Below, one piece after another: positions 6,996-12,844 of a stretch of DNA of 12,844 bases. The stretch lies in contig CAZXSA010000144.1 in NCBI GenBank assembly GCA_964642815.1, forward strand, positions 1 to 12,844, in the 5' to 3' direction. This stretch comes from JAAYCU01 sp964642815 (GTDB lineage Bacteria; Planctomycetota; Phycisphaerae; UBA1845; PWPN01). The notes beneath the pieces are model-generated. The model was not told where the DNA came from. It worked only from the letters and a program-made list of their open reading frames with translations, and made no database searches. The number at the start of each line of letters is the position of its first letter. Within the stretch, counting starts at the first letter, position 1. Both the position numbers and the translations under genes were made by a program.

Positions 6996-7168
6996 TCCGA
7001 TCGAACCTCATCCGTTTCCCGCCCAAACTGCGGGTGGTATCCGACGCTCAGCAGACTCCGACGCTGCTCCTCCCACTCGGTAGGCAACAAAACCTCAACT
7101 TCCGTGCCATCCGGAATCATCGGCTCGGCTTCCAGTATAACAGTCTGTCCTTGCTTAACACCTTTCAT
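6974..7168 (-). CDS. Antitoxin partner of the VapC-type toxin
   Basis: 64 residues. The N-terminal half (VKQGQTVILEAEPMIPDGTEVEVLLP pattern at about 4-29, given here by its ends VKQGQTV and DGTEVEVLL) is the compact beta-rich segment of small antitoxins of the DUF104/AbrB-like kind. The C-terminal half (WEEQRRSLLS to SEWNPEKF) is charged and would wrap the toxin. It lies directly upstream of and overlaps the PIN toxin, the usual VapBC order. A GGGGA lies five bases before the ATG, and the start is the only reasonable one. It probably represses its own promoter together with the toxin, as is usual for the family. The assignment rests mainly on context and the short motif, so the exact subfamily is uncertain. 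Confidence 0.82.
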   Translation of the reverse strand: MKGVKQGQTVILEAEPMIPDGTEVEVLLPTEWEEQRRSLLSVGYHPQFGRETDEVRSEWNPEKF

Positions 7169-7211
7169 GATCGTCCCCGCTTACGTATGCATGGTTCATG
7201 TCATAAATGAT

Positions 7212-7240
7212 ATTATCTCATGTAAGACATTCACAATCAA
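7212..7240 (-). promoter_or_regulatory. Putative promoter of the toxin-antitoxin operon
   Basis: On the minus strand TTGATT (7240-7235) and GATAAT (7217-7212) are 17 bases apart, about 45 bases before the antitoxin start. A small inverted repeat, ATGTC at 7198-7202 and GACAT at 7226-7230, brackets the -10 box and could be part of an autorepression operator. The arms are only five bases, so the operator idea is weak. Confidence 0.45.
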
Positions 7241-7337
7241 CCACTCGGATAAAATATCGTGGTTTTATGTGCAGAACCCCTGCCGCTGGCCAATGCGATA
7301 ATTTCCGTCTATAGTGCTTACCATGAAACCCAAGGAT

Positions 7338-7406
7338 GGCGGCGCGGACTAAGGCAAAGGCCGGAATGAACGGCCGCACATGCGTCGATGACGCATTCGC
7401 TCCGCC
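7338..7406 (+). promoter_or_regulatory. Foldable leader upstream of the DJ-1/PfpI gene
   Basis: Two hairpins lie side by side: GGCCG/CGGCC (7359-7363, 7371-7375; 7-base loop) and a perfect ATGCGTC/GACGCAT (7380-7386, 7390-7396; 3-base loop). They can be closed by GCGGA/TCCGC (7344-7348, 7401-7405) or by GGCGG/CCGCC (7338-7342, 7402-7406), giving a three-way junction ending 40 bases before the start codon. It matches no riboswitch class that I recognise. Confidence 0.3.
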
Positions 7407-7445
7407 TGAGATGTTTTATGACCGCGGAATAAGGGAGATTTCGTC

Positions 7446-8027
7446 ATGGCGGCCAAAAAAATACTCATGATTGTCGGCGACTTCGTGGAAGACTATGAAG
7501 TGATGGTCCCCTTCCAGGCTTTGACCATGGTCGGGCATATCGTACATGCCGTCTGCCCCGGCAAGCGGGCCGGCGAAAAGGTCCGTACCGCGATCCACGA
7601 TTTCGAGGGCGATCAAACATACAGTGAAAAGCCCGGCCACAACTTCACGCTCAACGCGGCTTTCGCCACCATCCGCGCCGAGGACTACGATGCCCTGGTC
7701 ATTCCCGGCGGCCGGGCCCCCGAATACCTCCGCCTCGATGAAAAGGTCCGTAAGATCGTCCAATACTTCGCCAACGCCGGTAAACCCATCGCCGCCATCT
7801 GCCATGCCGCTCAACTTCTGGCCGCCGCCGGCGTACTCAAGGGCAAATCGTGCAGCGCCTACCCCGCCGTCGGACCGGAAGTCAACAACAGCGGCGGAAA
7901 ATGGGTGGACATCCCCCTGGACAAGGCCCATGTCGACGGCCAACTGGTCTCCGCCCCCGCCTGGCCCGCCCATCCTGATTGGCTGGCCAAATTACTCCAA
8001 CTCATGGGTACCCGGATTGAGCCATAG
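7446..8027 (+). CDS. DJ-1/PfpI family protein, similar to plant DJ-1D glyoxalase III
   Basis: 193 residues, one DJ-1/PfpI domain. The nucleophile elbow is AAICHAAQ with Cys119 and His120. Glu15 in DFVEDYEVMVP is the buried acid next to the Cys, and Glu93 in PGGRAPE corresponds to the residue a neighbouring subunit donates in PfpI. The stretches EVMVPFQAL, VCPGKRAG and GHNFTLNA closely resemble Arabidopsis DJ-1D as I remember it. That family converts methylglyoxal to lactate without cofactor; deglycase and protease activities have also been claimed for relatives and are disputed. The ATG at 7446 follows GGGAG by nine bases and a possible structured leader. The protein is cytoplasmic with no signal peptide. 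It appears to be a single-gene unit. The family is certain; glyoxalase activity is likely by similarity. Confidence 0.93.
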   Translation: MAAKKILMIVGDFVEDYEVMVPFQALTMVGHIVHAVCPGKRAGEKVRTAIHDFEGDQTYSEKPGHNFTLNAAFATIRAEDYDALVIPGGRAPEYLRLDEKVRKIVQYFANAGKPIAAICHAAQLLAAAGVLKGKSCSAYPAVGPEVNNSGGKWVDIPLDKAHVDGQLVSAPAWPAHPDWLAKLLQLMGTRIEP

Positions 8028-8478
8028 CCGTGCGTTTTTCGTCACGGTTCGTATGCGATTATCCAAAAAACACGTTGGCTTCGCTGGAATGAAGGAGAGA
8101 GTTTAGGGAAGACAGCGTCCGTTTTTTTGTGATGAATCGCGATCAGAACCACAAAAACGGCCGAAAAATGTTTTCCAAGCGATAATATTTCACATTTTTA
8201 GACTTTTCGTAAATCCAATTATAACAAAAGGTTATCACTGCCATCCTGACCTGCCTAAAAAGGTCTAAAATCTTGTAAACCTTTGCATATCTAATACTTA
8301 TGAAATTAGATGCCAACTGACGGAAAAATAAACCCAACTGCAACATTTCGGCGGGTTACGCTGTCTAACATCCTGAAGACTTCACCGGCGGATTCGCGAG
8401 GAGGATCCCAAGCCGTAGGGGCCAATAAGCAAAGGTGGAACACAACGGCGAATCCGAGTTGTGAAAGGAGTCATGAGT
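8028..8478. other. AT-rich intergenic region with several inverted repeats
   Basis: 451 bases without an accepted gene. Just after the DJ-1 stop is a small CCGTG/CACGG hairpin (8028-8047) without a T-tract. From 8110 to 8340 the DNA turns AT-rich. It contains an imperfect inverted repeat (8119-8131 with 8150-8160, CCGTTTT/AAAACGG) enclosing the palindrome ATCGCGAT, and a second one (ATCTAAT 8289-8295, ATTAGAT 8305-8311). From 8389 a GC-rich leader begins. A 67-codon minus-strand reading (8143-8346) has AT-driven codons and no recognisable feature, so I leave it out. The region probably holds the promoter of the zinc-ribbon gene and perhaps a small RNA. Confidence 0.5.
8389..8456 (+). promoter_or_regulatory. 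Long inverted repeat in the zinc-ribbon gene leader
   Basis: CGGATTCGC (8389-8397) and GCGAATCCG (8448-8456) are perfect 9-base arms 50 bases apart. They end 10 bases before the AGGAG of the zinc-ribbon gene. The enclosed sequence is purine-rich (GAGGAGGATCCC, GGGGCCAATAAGC). Transcribed, it would form a closed stem with a large loop, as in many cis-regulatory RNAs. I tested it by eye against c-di-GMP, SAM and cobalamin riboswitch consensus features and saw no match. Confidence 0.35.
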
Positions 8479-8688
8479 ATGCCTTTTTATCTGAAATGTC
8501 CGCATTGCCAGCATCCCCAGGTTGTGCCCCACGCACGGCGAGGCCGAACACGGTTCTGCCGCCAGTGCGGCCGTGCTTTCATAACCTCCAAAGTGGTGGA
8601 TATCGCTTATCCGCTGCCGATTACCTCGATGGCCGAGTTACACAGTAAGGCATCCCCGGCCCGTAAAGGGCTGGTTCTGGTGGCTTGA
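8479..8688 (+). CDS. Small zinc-ribbon protein, 69 residues
   Basis: The N-terminal half is a zinc ribbon: CPHC (Cys7, Cys10) and CRQC (Cys27, Cys30) separated by a basic loop (HARRGRTRF). Four-cysteine knuckles of this kind bind one Zn2+ and occur in small nucleic-acid or protein-binding factors. The C-terminal half (DIAYPLPITSMAELHSKA) has no known motif. In-frame starts exist at GTG 8461, ATG 8473 and ATG 8479. AGGAG at 8466-8470 is eight bases from the last and only two from the middle one, so I choose 8479. It ends 33 bases before a strong terminator and is likely a single-gene unit with a structured leader. No function can be given. Confidence 0.78.
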   Translation: MPFYLKCPHCQHPQVVPHARRGRTRFCRQCGRAFITSKVVDIAYPLPITSMAELHSKASPARKGLVLVA

Positions 8689-8720
8689 GAAAATAACTCT
8701 TCCCTGCCGCGACTGCGGAA

Positions 8721-8757
8721 AAAAATCCCCCGTGTCCTCCGGGGGATTTTCTTTTTA
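8721..8757 (+). terminator. Strong intrinsic terminator
   Basis: AAAATCCCCCG (8722-8732) pairs perfectly with CGGGGGATTTT (8740-8750) around a 7-base loop, followed by CTTTTTAA. The A-tract on the upstream side makes it potentially bidirectional. It closes the zinc-ribbon gene and isolates it from the fumC group. Confidence 0.92.
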
Positions 8758-8856
8758 ATCAGCCGTCCCCGCCACGCGCGGCAAACCATGGGTTTTTACG
8801 GCGTCGGGCTGGATAAAATCCTTCCAATCGCCGACAATTCGGGTTGCTCGATCAGC

Positions 8857-8882
8857 GTGCCTCCTGATGTTCATGGAGGTAC
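8857..8882 (+). promoter_or_regulatory. Hairpin covering a Shine-Dalgarno upstream of fumC
   Basis: GTGCCTCC (8857-8864) pairs with GGAGGTAC (8875-8882), seven of eight plus a G-T pair, and can extend inward by TGA/TCA past one bulged base. The 3' arm contains the GGAGG that would serve the short reading frame from 8888. This arrangement could hide that ribosome site, but fumC's own AAGGAG (8930s) is outside it. Confidence 0.35.
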
Positions 8883-8887
8883 GGCCC

Positions 8888-8974
8888 ATGTGCCGGGATT
8901 TCGAGGCATACGATCCGGCCAAATCGGTGAAGGAGCCGAACCATGTCCGAACGGGACATCCGCGTGGAATCTGA
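8888..8974 (+). CDS. Possible 28-codon leader ORF overlapping the fumC start
   Basis: An ATG eight bases after a perfect GGAGG opens 28 codons (starting MCRDFEAYDPAK, ending HPRGI) and stops 32 bases inside fumC in another frame. The peptide has no motif I recognise. The ribosome site and the hairpin over it suggest a real leader peptide or translational coupling, but the length is within what chance allows. I hold it as a candidate only. Confidence 0.3.
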   Translation: MCRDFEAYDPAKSVKEPNHVRTGHPRGI

Positions 8975-10343
8975 CAGCATGGGGGCCATGGAAGTTCCGG
9001 ATTGGGCCCTCTGGGGCGCCCAGACGCAGCGGGCGGTGGAGAATTTCCCCATCAGCGGGTACCGCTTCAATCGCCGCTTCGTCCGCGCCCTCGGCCTGAT
9101 CAAACTAGCGGCGGCGGAAGTGAATCAATCGCTCGGCCTGCTGGACGCACAAGTCGCCAAATGGATCATTGCCGCCGCGGACGAGGTGATCGAGGGCAAG
9201 CTCGACGAACATTTCGTGATCGATGTTTTTCAAACCGGATCGGGAACCAGCACGAACATGAACGCCAACGAGGTGATCGCTAATCGGGCGATTCAGCTCG
9301 CCGGCGGGCAAGTCGGCTCGCGCGATCCGGTACATCCCAACGATCATGTGAACATGGGCCAATCCAGCAACGACGTGATTCCGACGGCCATCCATGTGGC
9401 CGCCGCCGAGGCCTTGCAGCGTGATCTGGCGCCGTGTCTGGATTCGCTCGCCTCGGCCTTGGAAGCAAAGACCGGTGAGTTCTGGCCGATTATCAAGATC
9501 GGCCGTACGCATCTGCAAGACGCTACGCCAATTCGTCTCGGTCAGGAGTTCAGCGGTTACGCCACCCAGGCCCGGCTCAGTGCCTGGCGAGCTACGCAGG
9601 CGGTCCGGGCGCTGCGCGAACTACCCATCGGCGGGACGGCCGTCGGCACCGGCATCAACACGCATCGGCAATTCGGCCAGCGCGTGGCCGGACGCCTCAG
9701 CGGAATGACCGGCATTGAATTCGTCGAGGCTCGTAACCATTTCGAGGCTCAGGCCGCCAAGGACGCCGTCTGCGAGGCCGGCGGGTTGATCCGGACCATC
9801 GCCGTCTCGATGACCAAGATCGCCAACGACATCCGCTGGCTGGCCAGCGGGCCGCGCTGTGGTCTTGGCGAAATCACTCTGCCGGCCACCCAGCCCGGCT
9901 CCAGCATCATGCCCGGCAAGGTCAACCCGGTCATGTGCGAGATGCTCATCCAGGTCTGCACCCAAGTCATTGCCCACGACGCCGCCCTTACCCTGGCCTG
10001 TCGCGACAGCATACTCGAACTCAATGTGATGATGCCGCTCATGGCTCACAATCTTTTGGAATCCATACGCCTGCTGACCAATGCCGTCGAGGTTTTTACC
10101 AAGCGCTGCGTAACGGGTATCAAGGCCAACACGGCCCGCTGCGCGCAGATGATCGAGCAGTCACTGGCCATGTGTACGGCCCTGGCTCCCGTCATCGGCT
10201 ACGACGCGGCGGCGGCTATCGCCAAAGAAGCTTATGCCACCGGACGATCCGTCCGTGAGGTAGCGATGGCCAAAAACGTGCTTCCGCCAGAGCGGTTGAA
10301 CCAAATTCTCAAACCATCGGCCATGACCGAGCCAGGCAAATAA
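8943..10343 (+). CDS. fumC: Class II fumarate hydratase
   Basis: 466 residues, the normal class II length; a homotetrameric, iron-free enzyme interconverting fumarate and (S)-malate in the TCA cycle. Key motifs: LWGAQTQR near 23-30, the substrate-binding GSGTSTNMNANEV, HPNDHVNMGQSSND, GRTHLQDATP with Thr189 and His190 (E. coli Thr187/His188), GGTAVGTGINTH, and the fumarate lyase signature GSSIMPGKVNP at 319-329 with catalytic Ser321. The ATG follows AAGGAG by seven bases. All active-site residues are intact. Fumarase and aspartase share these motifs, but the GTGINTH and NFPISGYRF context and overall likeness to E. coli FumC favour fumarase. The gene leads a same-strand group with a small membrane protein (13 bases on) and cstA, consistent with a carbon-metabolism transcript. 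Confidence 0.95.
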   Translation: MSERDIRVESDSMGAMEVPDWALWGAQTQRAVENFPISGYRFNRRFVRALGLIKLAAAEVNQSLGLLDAQVAKWIIAAADEVIEGKLDEHFVIDVFQTGSGTSTNMNANEVIANRAIQLAGGQVGSRDPVHPNDHVNMGQSSNDVIPTAIHVAAAEALQRDLAPCLDSLASALEAKTGEFWPIIKIGRTHLQDATPIRLGQEFSGYATQARLSAWRATQAVRALRELPIGGTAVGTGINTHRQFGQRVAGRLSGMTGIEFVEARNHFEAQAAKDAVCEAGGLIRTIAVSMTKIANDIRWLASGPRCGLGEITLPATQPGSSIMPGKVNPVMCEMLIQVCTQVIAHDAALTLACRDSILELNVMMPLMAHNLLESIRLLTNAVEVFTKRCVTGIKANTARCAQMIEQSLAMCTALAPVIGYDAAAAIAKEAYATGRSVREVAMAKNVLPPERLNQILKPSAMTEPGK

Positions 10344-10356
10344 AAGCGGGGAATGA

Positions 10357-10977
10357 ATGCAATATCGGGGATTACGTAACCACTCGACTCGAACCTGGGT
10401 ATGCGGCATCGCCACGTTGCTAATGACCTGCGCCTGGATCGAAGGGGCGGCTTTTCTCGCCGGCCATGTGAAAACGACCAACTCCGCCCGTGCGTTGGGA
10501 CTGCTTTTTACCGCCAACATACCCCCCCATCGTTCCGAATCGTCAGCCAACCGGTCAATGATTCCCGGGATGATTGTAGCGCATCCGCATACCGATCCGA
10601 ACGAGCAGGTGGCGCCAAGCACCCGCGAAGAACAACAGACCCAAATCCTATTCGTCGAGGGTACCGTGTTTGTCTGGGAAAACGCGATGTACGGCATCGG
10701 CGGTCTACTCACCCTGACCGGGCTTTTTTCGTTTCGCGGCCGCCTGGGGCGTCCCCTGCATCTGGCGGCCGGTGTTATCATTATCCTAAGTACCGCGGTC
10801 TCGCTGATAGCCATGATTCTATTGACTGATCCGCAACGAGGCGGACTTCAACCCTTATCCATTTGGAATTATCTGCTGGTGGGTATCTCCCAATCGGTAT
10901 ACGGCATAATCTTGCTCGCCGTGTTTTGGCGAAGGGATGGAGACGGTTGCCTCGAGCGGCCGTTTGACGCACAATAA
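10357..10977 (+). CDS. Hypothetical membrane protein with four predicted helices
   Basis: 206 residues, not recognised. Hydrophobic segments lie at about 14-35, 103-125, 134-156 and 170-191. Basic residues at the N-terminus, in the short 126-133 loop (RGRLGR) and after helix four (WRR) put both ends in the cytoplasm by the positive-inside rule. The 65-residue segment 36-100, polar with several His and Pro, would then be outside. No catalytic or metal motif is clear. The ATG at 10357 follows GGGGA by five bases; an overlapping ATG at 10353 gives only a few codons. It begins 13 bases after fumC and is followed 56 bases later by cstA, so it is probably co-transcribed with both. It could be an accessory to the transporter, but this is only positional. 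Confidence 0.75.
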   Translation: MQYRGLRNHSTRTWVCGIATLLMTCAWIEGAAFLAGHVKTTNSARALGLLFTANIPPHRSESSANRSMIPGMIVAHPHTDPNEQVAPSTREEQQTQILFVEGTVFVWENAMYGIGGLLTLTGLFSFRGRLGRPLHLAAGVIIILSTAVSLIAMILLTDPQRGGLQPLSIWNYLLVGISQSVYGIILLAVFWRRDGDGCLERPFDAQ

Positions 10978-11033
10978 TAGTGGCGACATTTCCTGTTTGC
11001 GTAATGTTTATGCCAACACCGGAGACGTAGACG

Positions 11034-12844
11034 ATGTCCATTTTTCATAACGCGCTGGCCGTCACCATCTTTTCTCTTTGTTCACTCTATATTGGCTACA
11101 AGCTCTTCGGAACATTCCTGGCCCGGAAAGTCTTCGGTTTCGACGACACGCGCACCACGCCGGCCAACGAGTTCAAGGATGGCATTGATTTCGTGCCGAC
11201 GCACCCGGGTATTTTATTCGGGCATCACTTCGCCTCGATCGCCGGGCTGGGACCGATCATCGGGCCGGCCATCGCGGTTTACTGGGGGTGGGTGCCGGCC
11301 CTGTTGTGGGTACTGCTCGGGTCCGTGCTGATCGGCGGGGTGCATGACATGGCCGCCCTGTTCGCCTCCATCCGGCACAAGGCCCATACCATTGGTGACC
11401 TGACCAACGAAATCATCGGCCCGCGGGCCCGCCTGCTGTTTCTGGTAATCATATTCTTCCTGCTGGCGTTGGCTATGGGCGTTTTCGCCCTGAACATGGC
11501 GAATCTGTTTACGGACCTCTCTCCACAGGCGGTCGTGCCGACTTTCGCGCTGATTTTTATCGCCATGCTGATCGGCACGCTAGTCTACAAGGCCAACTGG
11601 CGGATCGGGAGAGTCACGGTGGTCGGCGTGGGGCTGATGATCTTAACGACATATCTGGGACTGTGGCTTCCCGTACCGCTCTACCGGGTCTTTCTTAGCA
11701 AGGACGAGGTGAAAGCCGCCATCGCCACCTCCGACGATCCGGAATTCCCCTCAACCTACGGCGTGCGGGGGACGCGGGCGGGGGCGGTGCTGAAATATTT
11801 TGACAAGAAGGCGGCTGCGGACCCGTCCCTGCGGCACCTGGCCGACGACATCGCCCAGGCCCGCGATCGCAGTCAGGACACCTGGTCTTACGCGCTGCTG
11901 CTTTATGCTTTCATTGCCTCGGTCCTGCCGGTTTGGTTTCTGTTGCAGCCGCGGGACTATATCAACAGTTTTCAGTTGTATATCGGATTAGTGCTGCTGG
12001 TTCTGGGTATTCTCATTTGGCGACCGATGATCGAAACGCCGGCGTTCCGGCCGCTGGCCTCCGCCGCGAACGATAACGCTCCCGGCGTTTTGCCGTTTTT
12101 GTTCATTACCATCGCCTGCGGGGCGGTCAGCGGATTTCATAATCTGGTATCCAGTGGTACAACCGCACGGCAAATTCGCCGCGAGTCCGATGCCCAGCGT
12201 ATCGGCTACGGGGCCATGCTGACCGAAGGGTTGCTGGCGGTGCTGGTTATCCTGGCCTGTACGGCCGGGTTATCCAAGGGAGAATATCAGACCCAGTACG
12301 GCCACTGGGCAGGGCTGGGCGACCGGGCGCTGGGGGCCTTCCTGCTCGGATCCAGCCAGGTGATCGCCCGGCCGTTCCTGTGGATGTTCGATCCGAGCCG
12401 TCATGCGGCCGTCACTACGTTTTGTTTGAATTTTGTCGCCGTCGTGGTGGTCAGTTTCGCGATGACCACGCTGGATTCAGGCACCCGGTTGCTGCGCTAC
12501 AATGCCGAGGAGATCGCTCGCCTGGCGAATATGCAGTGGTTGGGCAGGAACCGCTACGCCAGCAGTTTCGTGGCCGTCGTGGCCATCGGGTATTTCGCCC
12601 TGATGAAGATCGACGGCAAGTCCGCCGGCCTGGTCTTGTGGCAACTGTTCGGCACGAGCAATCAATTGCTGGCCGCCCTCGGCTTGCTGGTCGCGTCCAT
12701 TTATCTCTATAAGCTTCGCCGGCCGGTGATTTATACCCTGCTGCCCATGCTGGTCATGATGATCACCGTCTCCTGGTCGATGACCATCAAGCTCGGCGAT
12801 TATTACCGGGCATGGCGGGCCAGCGGCGATCATGCCAGCCTGTC
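11034..12844 (+). CDS. cstA: CstA family carbon-starvation / pyruvate and peptide transporter (3' end beyond window)
   Basis: 603 codons are visible and the reading frame is open at the edge. CstA proteins are inner-membrane transporters linked to peptide and pyruvate uptake on starvation. Motifs: TTPANEF and FVPT at 41-56, the hallmark GHHFASIAGLGPIIGPAIA at 63-81, GGVHD at 101-105, SGFHNLVSSGTT at 366-377, TTLDSGTRLLRY at 478-489, and LFGTSNQLLA at 539-548. Many hydrophobic helices run throughout. A charged stretch of about 60 residues (221-283) separates two helical blocks. GGAG lies nine bases before the ATG. It is the third gene of the fumC group. In enterobacteria CstA works with a small partner protein; whether one follows here cannot be seen. 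The family is sure; the substrate is not fixed by sequence. Confidence 0.95.
   Translation, partial: MSIFHNALAVTIFSLCSLYIGYKLFGTFLARKVFGFDDTRTTPANEFKDGIDFVPTHPGILFGHHFASIAGLGPIIGPAIAVYWGWVPALLWVLLGSVLIGGVHDMAALFASIRHKAHTIGDLTNEIIGPRARLLFLVIIFFLLALAMGVFALNMANLFTDLSPQAVVPTFALIFIAMLIGTLVYKANWRIGRVTVVGVGLMILTTYLGLWLPVPLYRVFLSKDEVKAAIATSDDPEFPSTYGVRGTRAGAVLKYFDKKAAADPSLRHLADDIAQARDRSQDTWSYALLLYAFIASVLPVWFLLQPRDYINSFQLYIGLVLLVLGILIWRPMIETPAFRPLASAANDNAPGVLPFLFITIACGAVSGFHNLVSSGTTARQIRRESDAQRIGYGAMLTEGLLAVLVILACTAGLSKGEYQTQYGHWAGLGDRALGAFLLGSSQVIARPFLWMFDPSRHAAVTTFCLNFVAVVVVSFAMTTLDSGTRLLRYNAEEIARLANMQWLGRNRYASSFVAVVAIGYFALMKIDGKSAGLVLWQLFGTSNQLLAALGLLVASIYLYKLRRPVIYTLLPMLVMMITVSWSMTIKLGDYYRAWRASGDHASL

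Noticed and set aside
7344..7405. tRNA-like fold upstream of the DJ-1 gene (5-base stem with 7-base loop plus closing stem)
   Set aside because: No T33 in the loop, no TTC-containing T-arm, no D-arm and no full acceptor stem.
8110..8340. Miniature transposon with terminal inverted repeats
   Set aside because: The two ends of the AT-rich block do not match as inverted repeats and no target duplication was found.
8143..8346. 67-codon minus-strand frame in the AT-rich island
   Set aside because: Composition follows the AT-rich DNA, no motif, and I saw no convincing ribosome site.
8389..8456. Known riboswitch class (c-di-GMP, SAM, cobalamin) in the zinc-ribbon leader
   Set aside because: None of the conserved core segments of these classes could be placed, although a stem is present.
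1..12844. CRISPR array, prophage, insertion sequence or anti-phage island
   Set aside because: No spaced direct repeats, transposase, integrase or phage gene is visible; apart from the toxin-antitoxin pair the genes are housekeeping or unknown.

Overview
The window looks like ordinary bacterial chromosome. It is gene-dense, GC-rich by eye, and has AT-rich islands between transcription units. The mix suggests a member of the Planctomycetes/Lentisphaerae/Verrucomicrobia group or a neighbouring phylum: NAD-dependent DNA ligase, an exported FAD oxidoreductase of the FAD_oxidored type, a plant-like DJ-1, class II fumarase and CstA. That placement is inference from gene content; there is no rRNA or marker phylogeny here.

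Layout. (1) 1-2878, minus strand: a 63-residue unknown protein, then a MacroD-type ADP-ribose hydrolase, then ligA, which runs off the left edge. The macro gene has its own good promoter, placed so that its mRNA would be leaderless. (2) 3208-4740, plus strand, divergent from the first block: a PurF-like protein that keeps the PRPP loop and the four cysteines of the Bacillus-type iron-sulfur cluster but has lost the catalytic cysteine and the other glutaminase residues. This is the most interesting gene in the window. (3) 4741-5106: an intergenic stretch with a stem-loop and a telomere-like heptamer array that forms a seven-run G-quadruplex motif on the minus strand. (4) 5107-6549: a predicted lipoprotein FAD oxidoreductase, convergent with (5) a VapBC-type toxin-antitoxin pair at 6597-7168 on the minus strand with a recognisable promoter. 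(6) 7446-8027: a DJ-1/PfpI protein close to plant DJ-1D glyoxalase, behind a foldable leader. (7) 8028-8478: an AT-rich stretch rich in inverted repeats, then a small zinc-ribbon protein closed by a strong intrinsic terminator. (8) 8943 to the right edge: fumC, a four-helix membrane protein of unknown function, and cstA (open at the edge), spaced like an operon. A possible 28-codon leader ORF overlaps the start of fumC.

How the genes work together. The right-hand block fits central carbon supply: fumarate/malate conversion plus uptake of pyruvate or peptides. The left-hand minus block pairs two NAD/ADP-ribose enzymes, DNA ligase and de-ADP-ribosylation, which may be coincidence or a DNA-repair grouping. 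The rest look like single-gene units. No tRNA, rRNA, CRISPR array, insertion sequence or prophage gene was seen.
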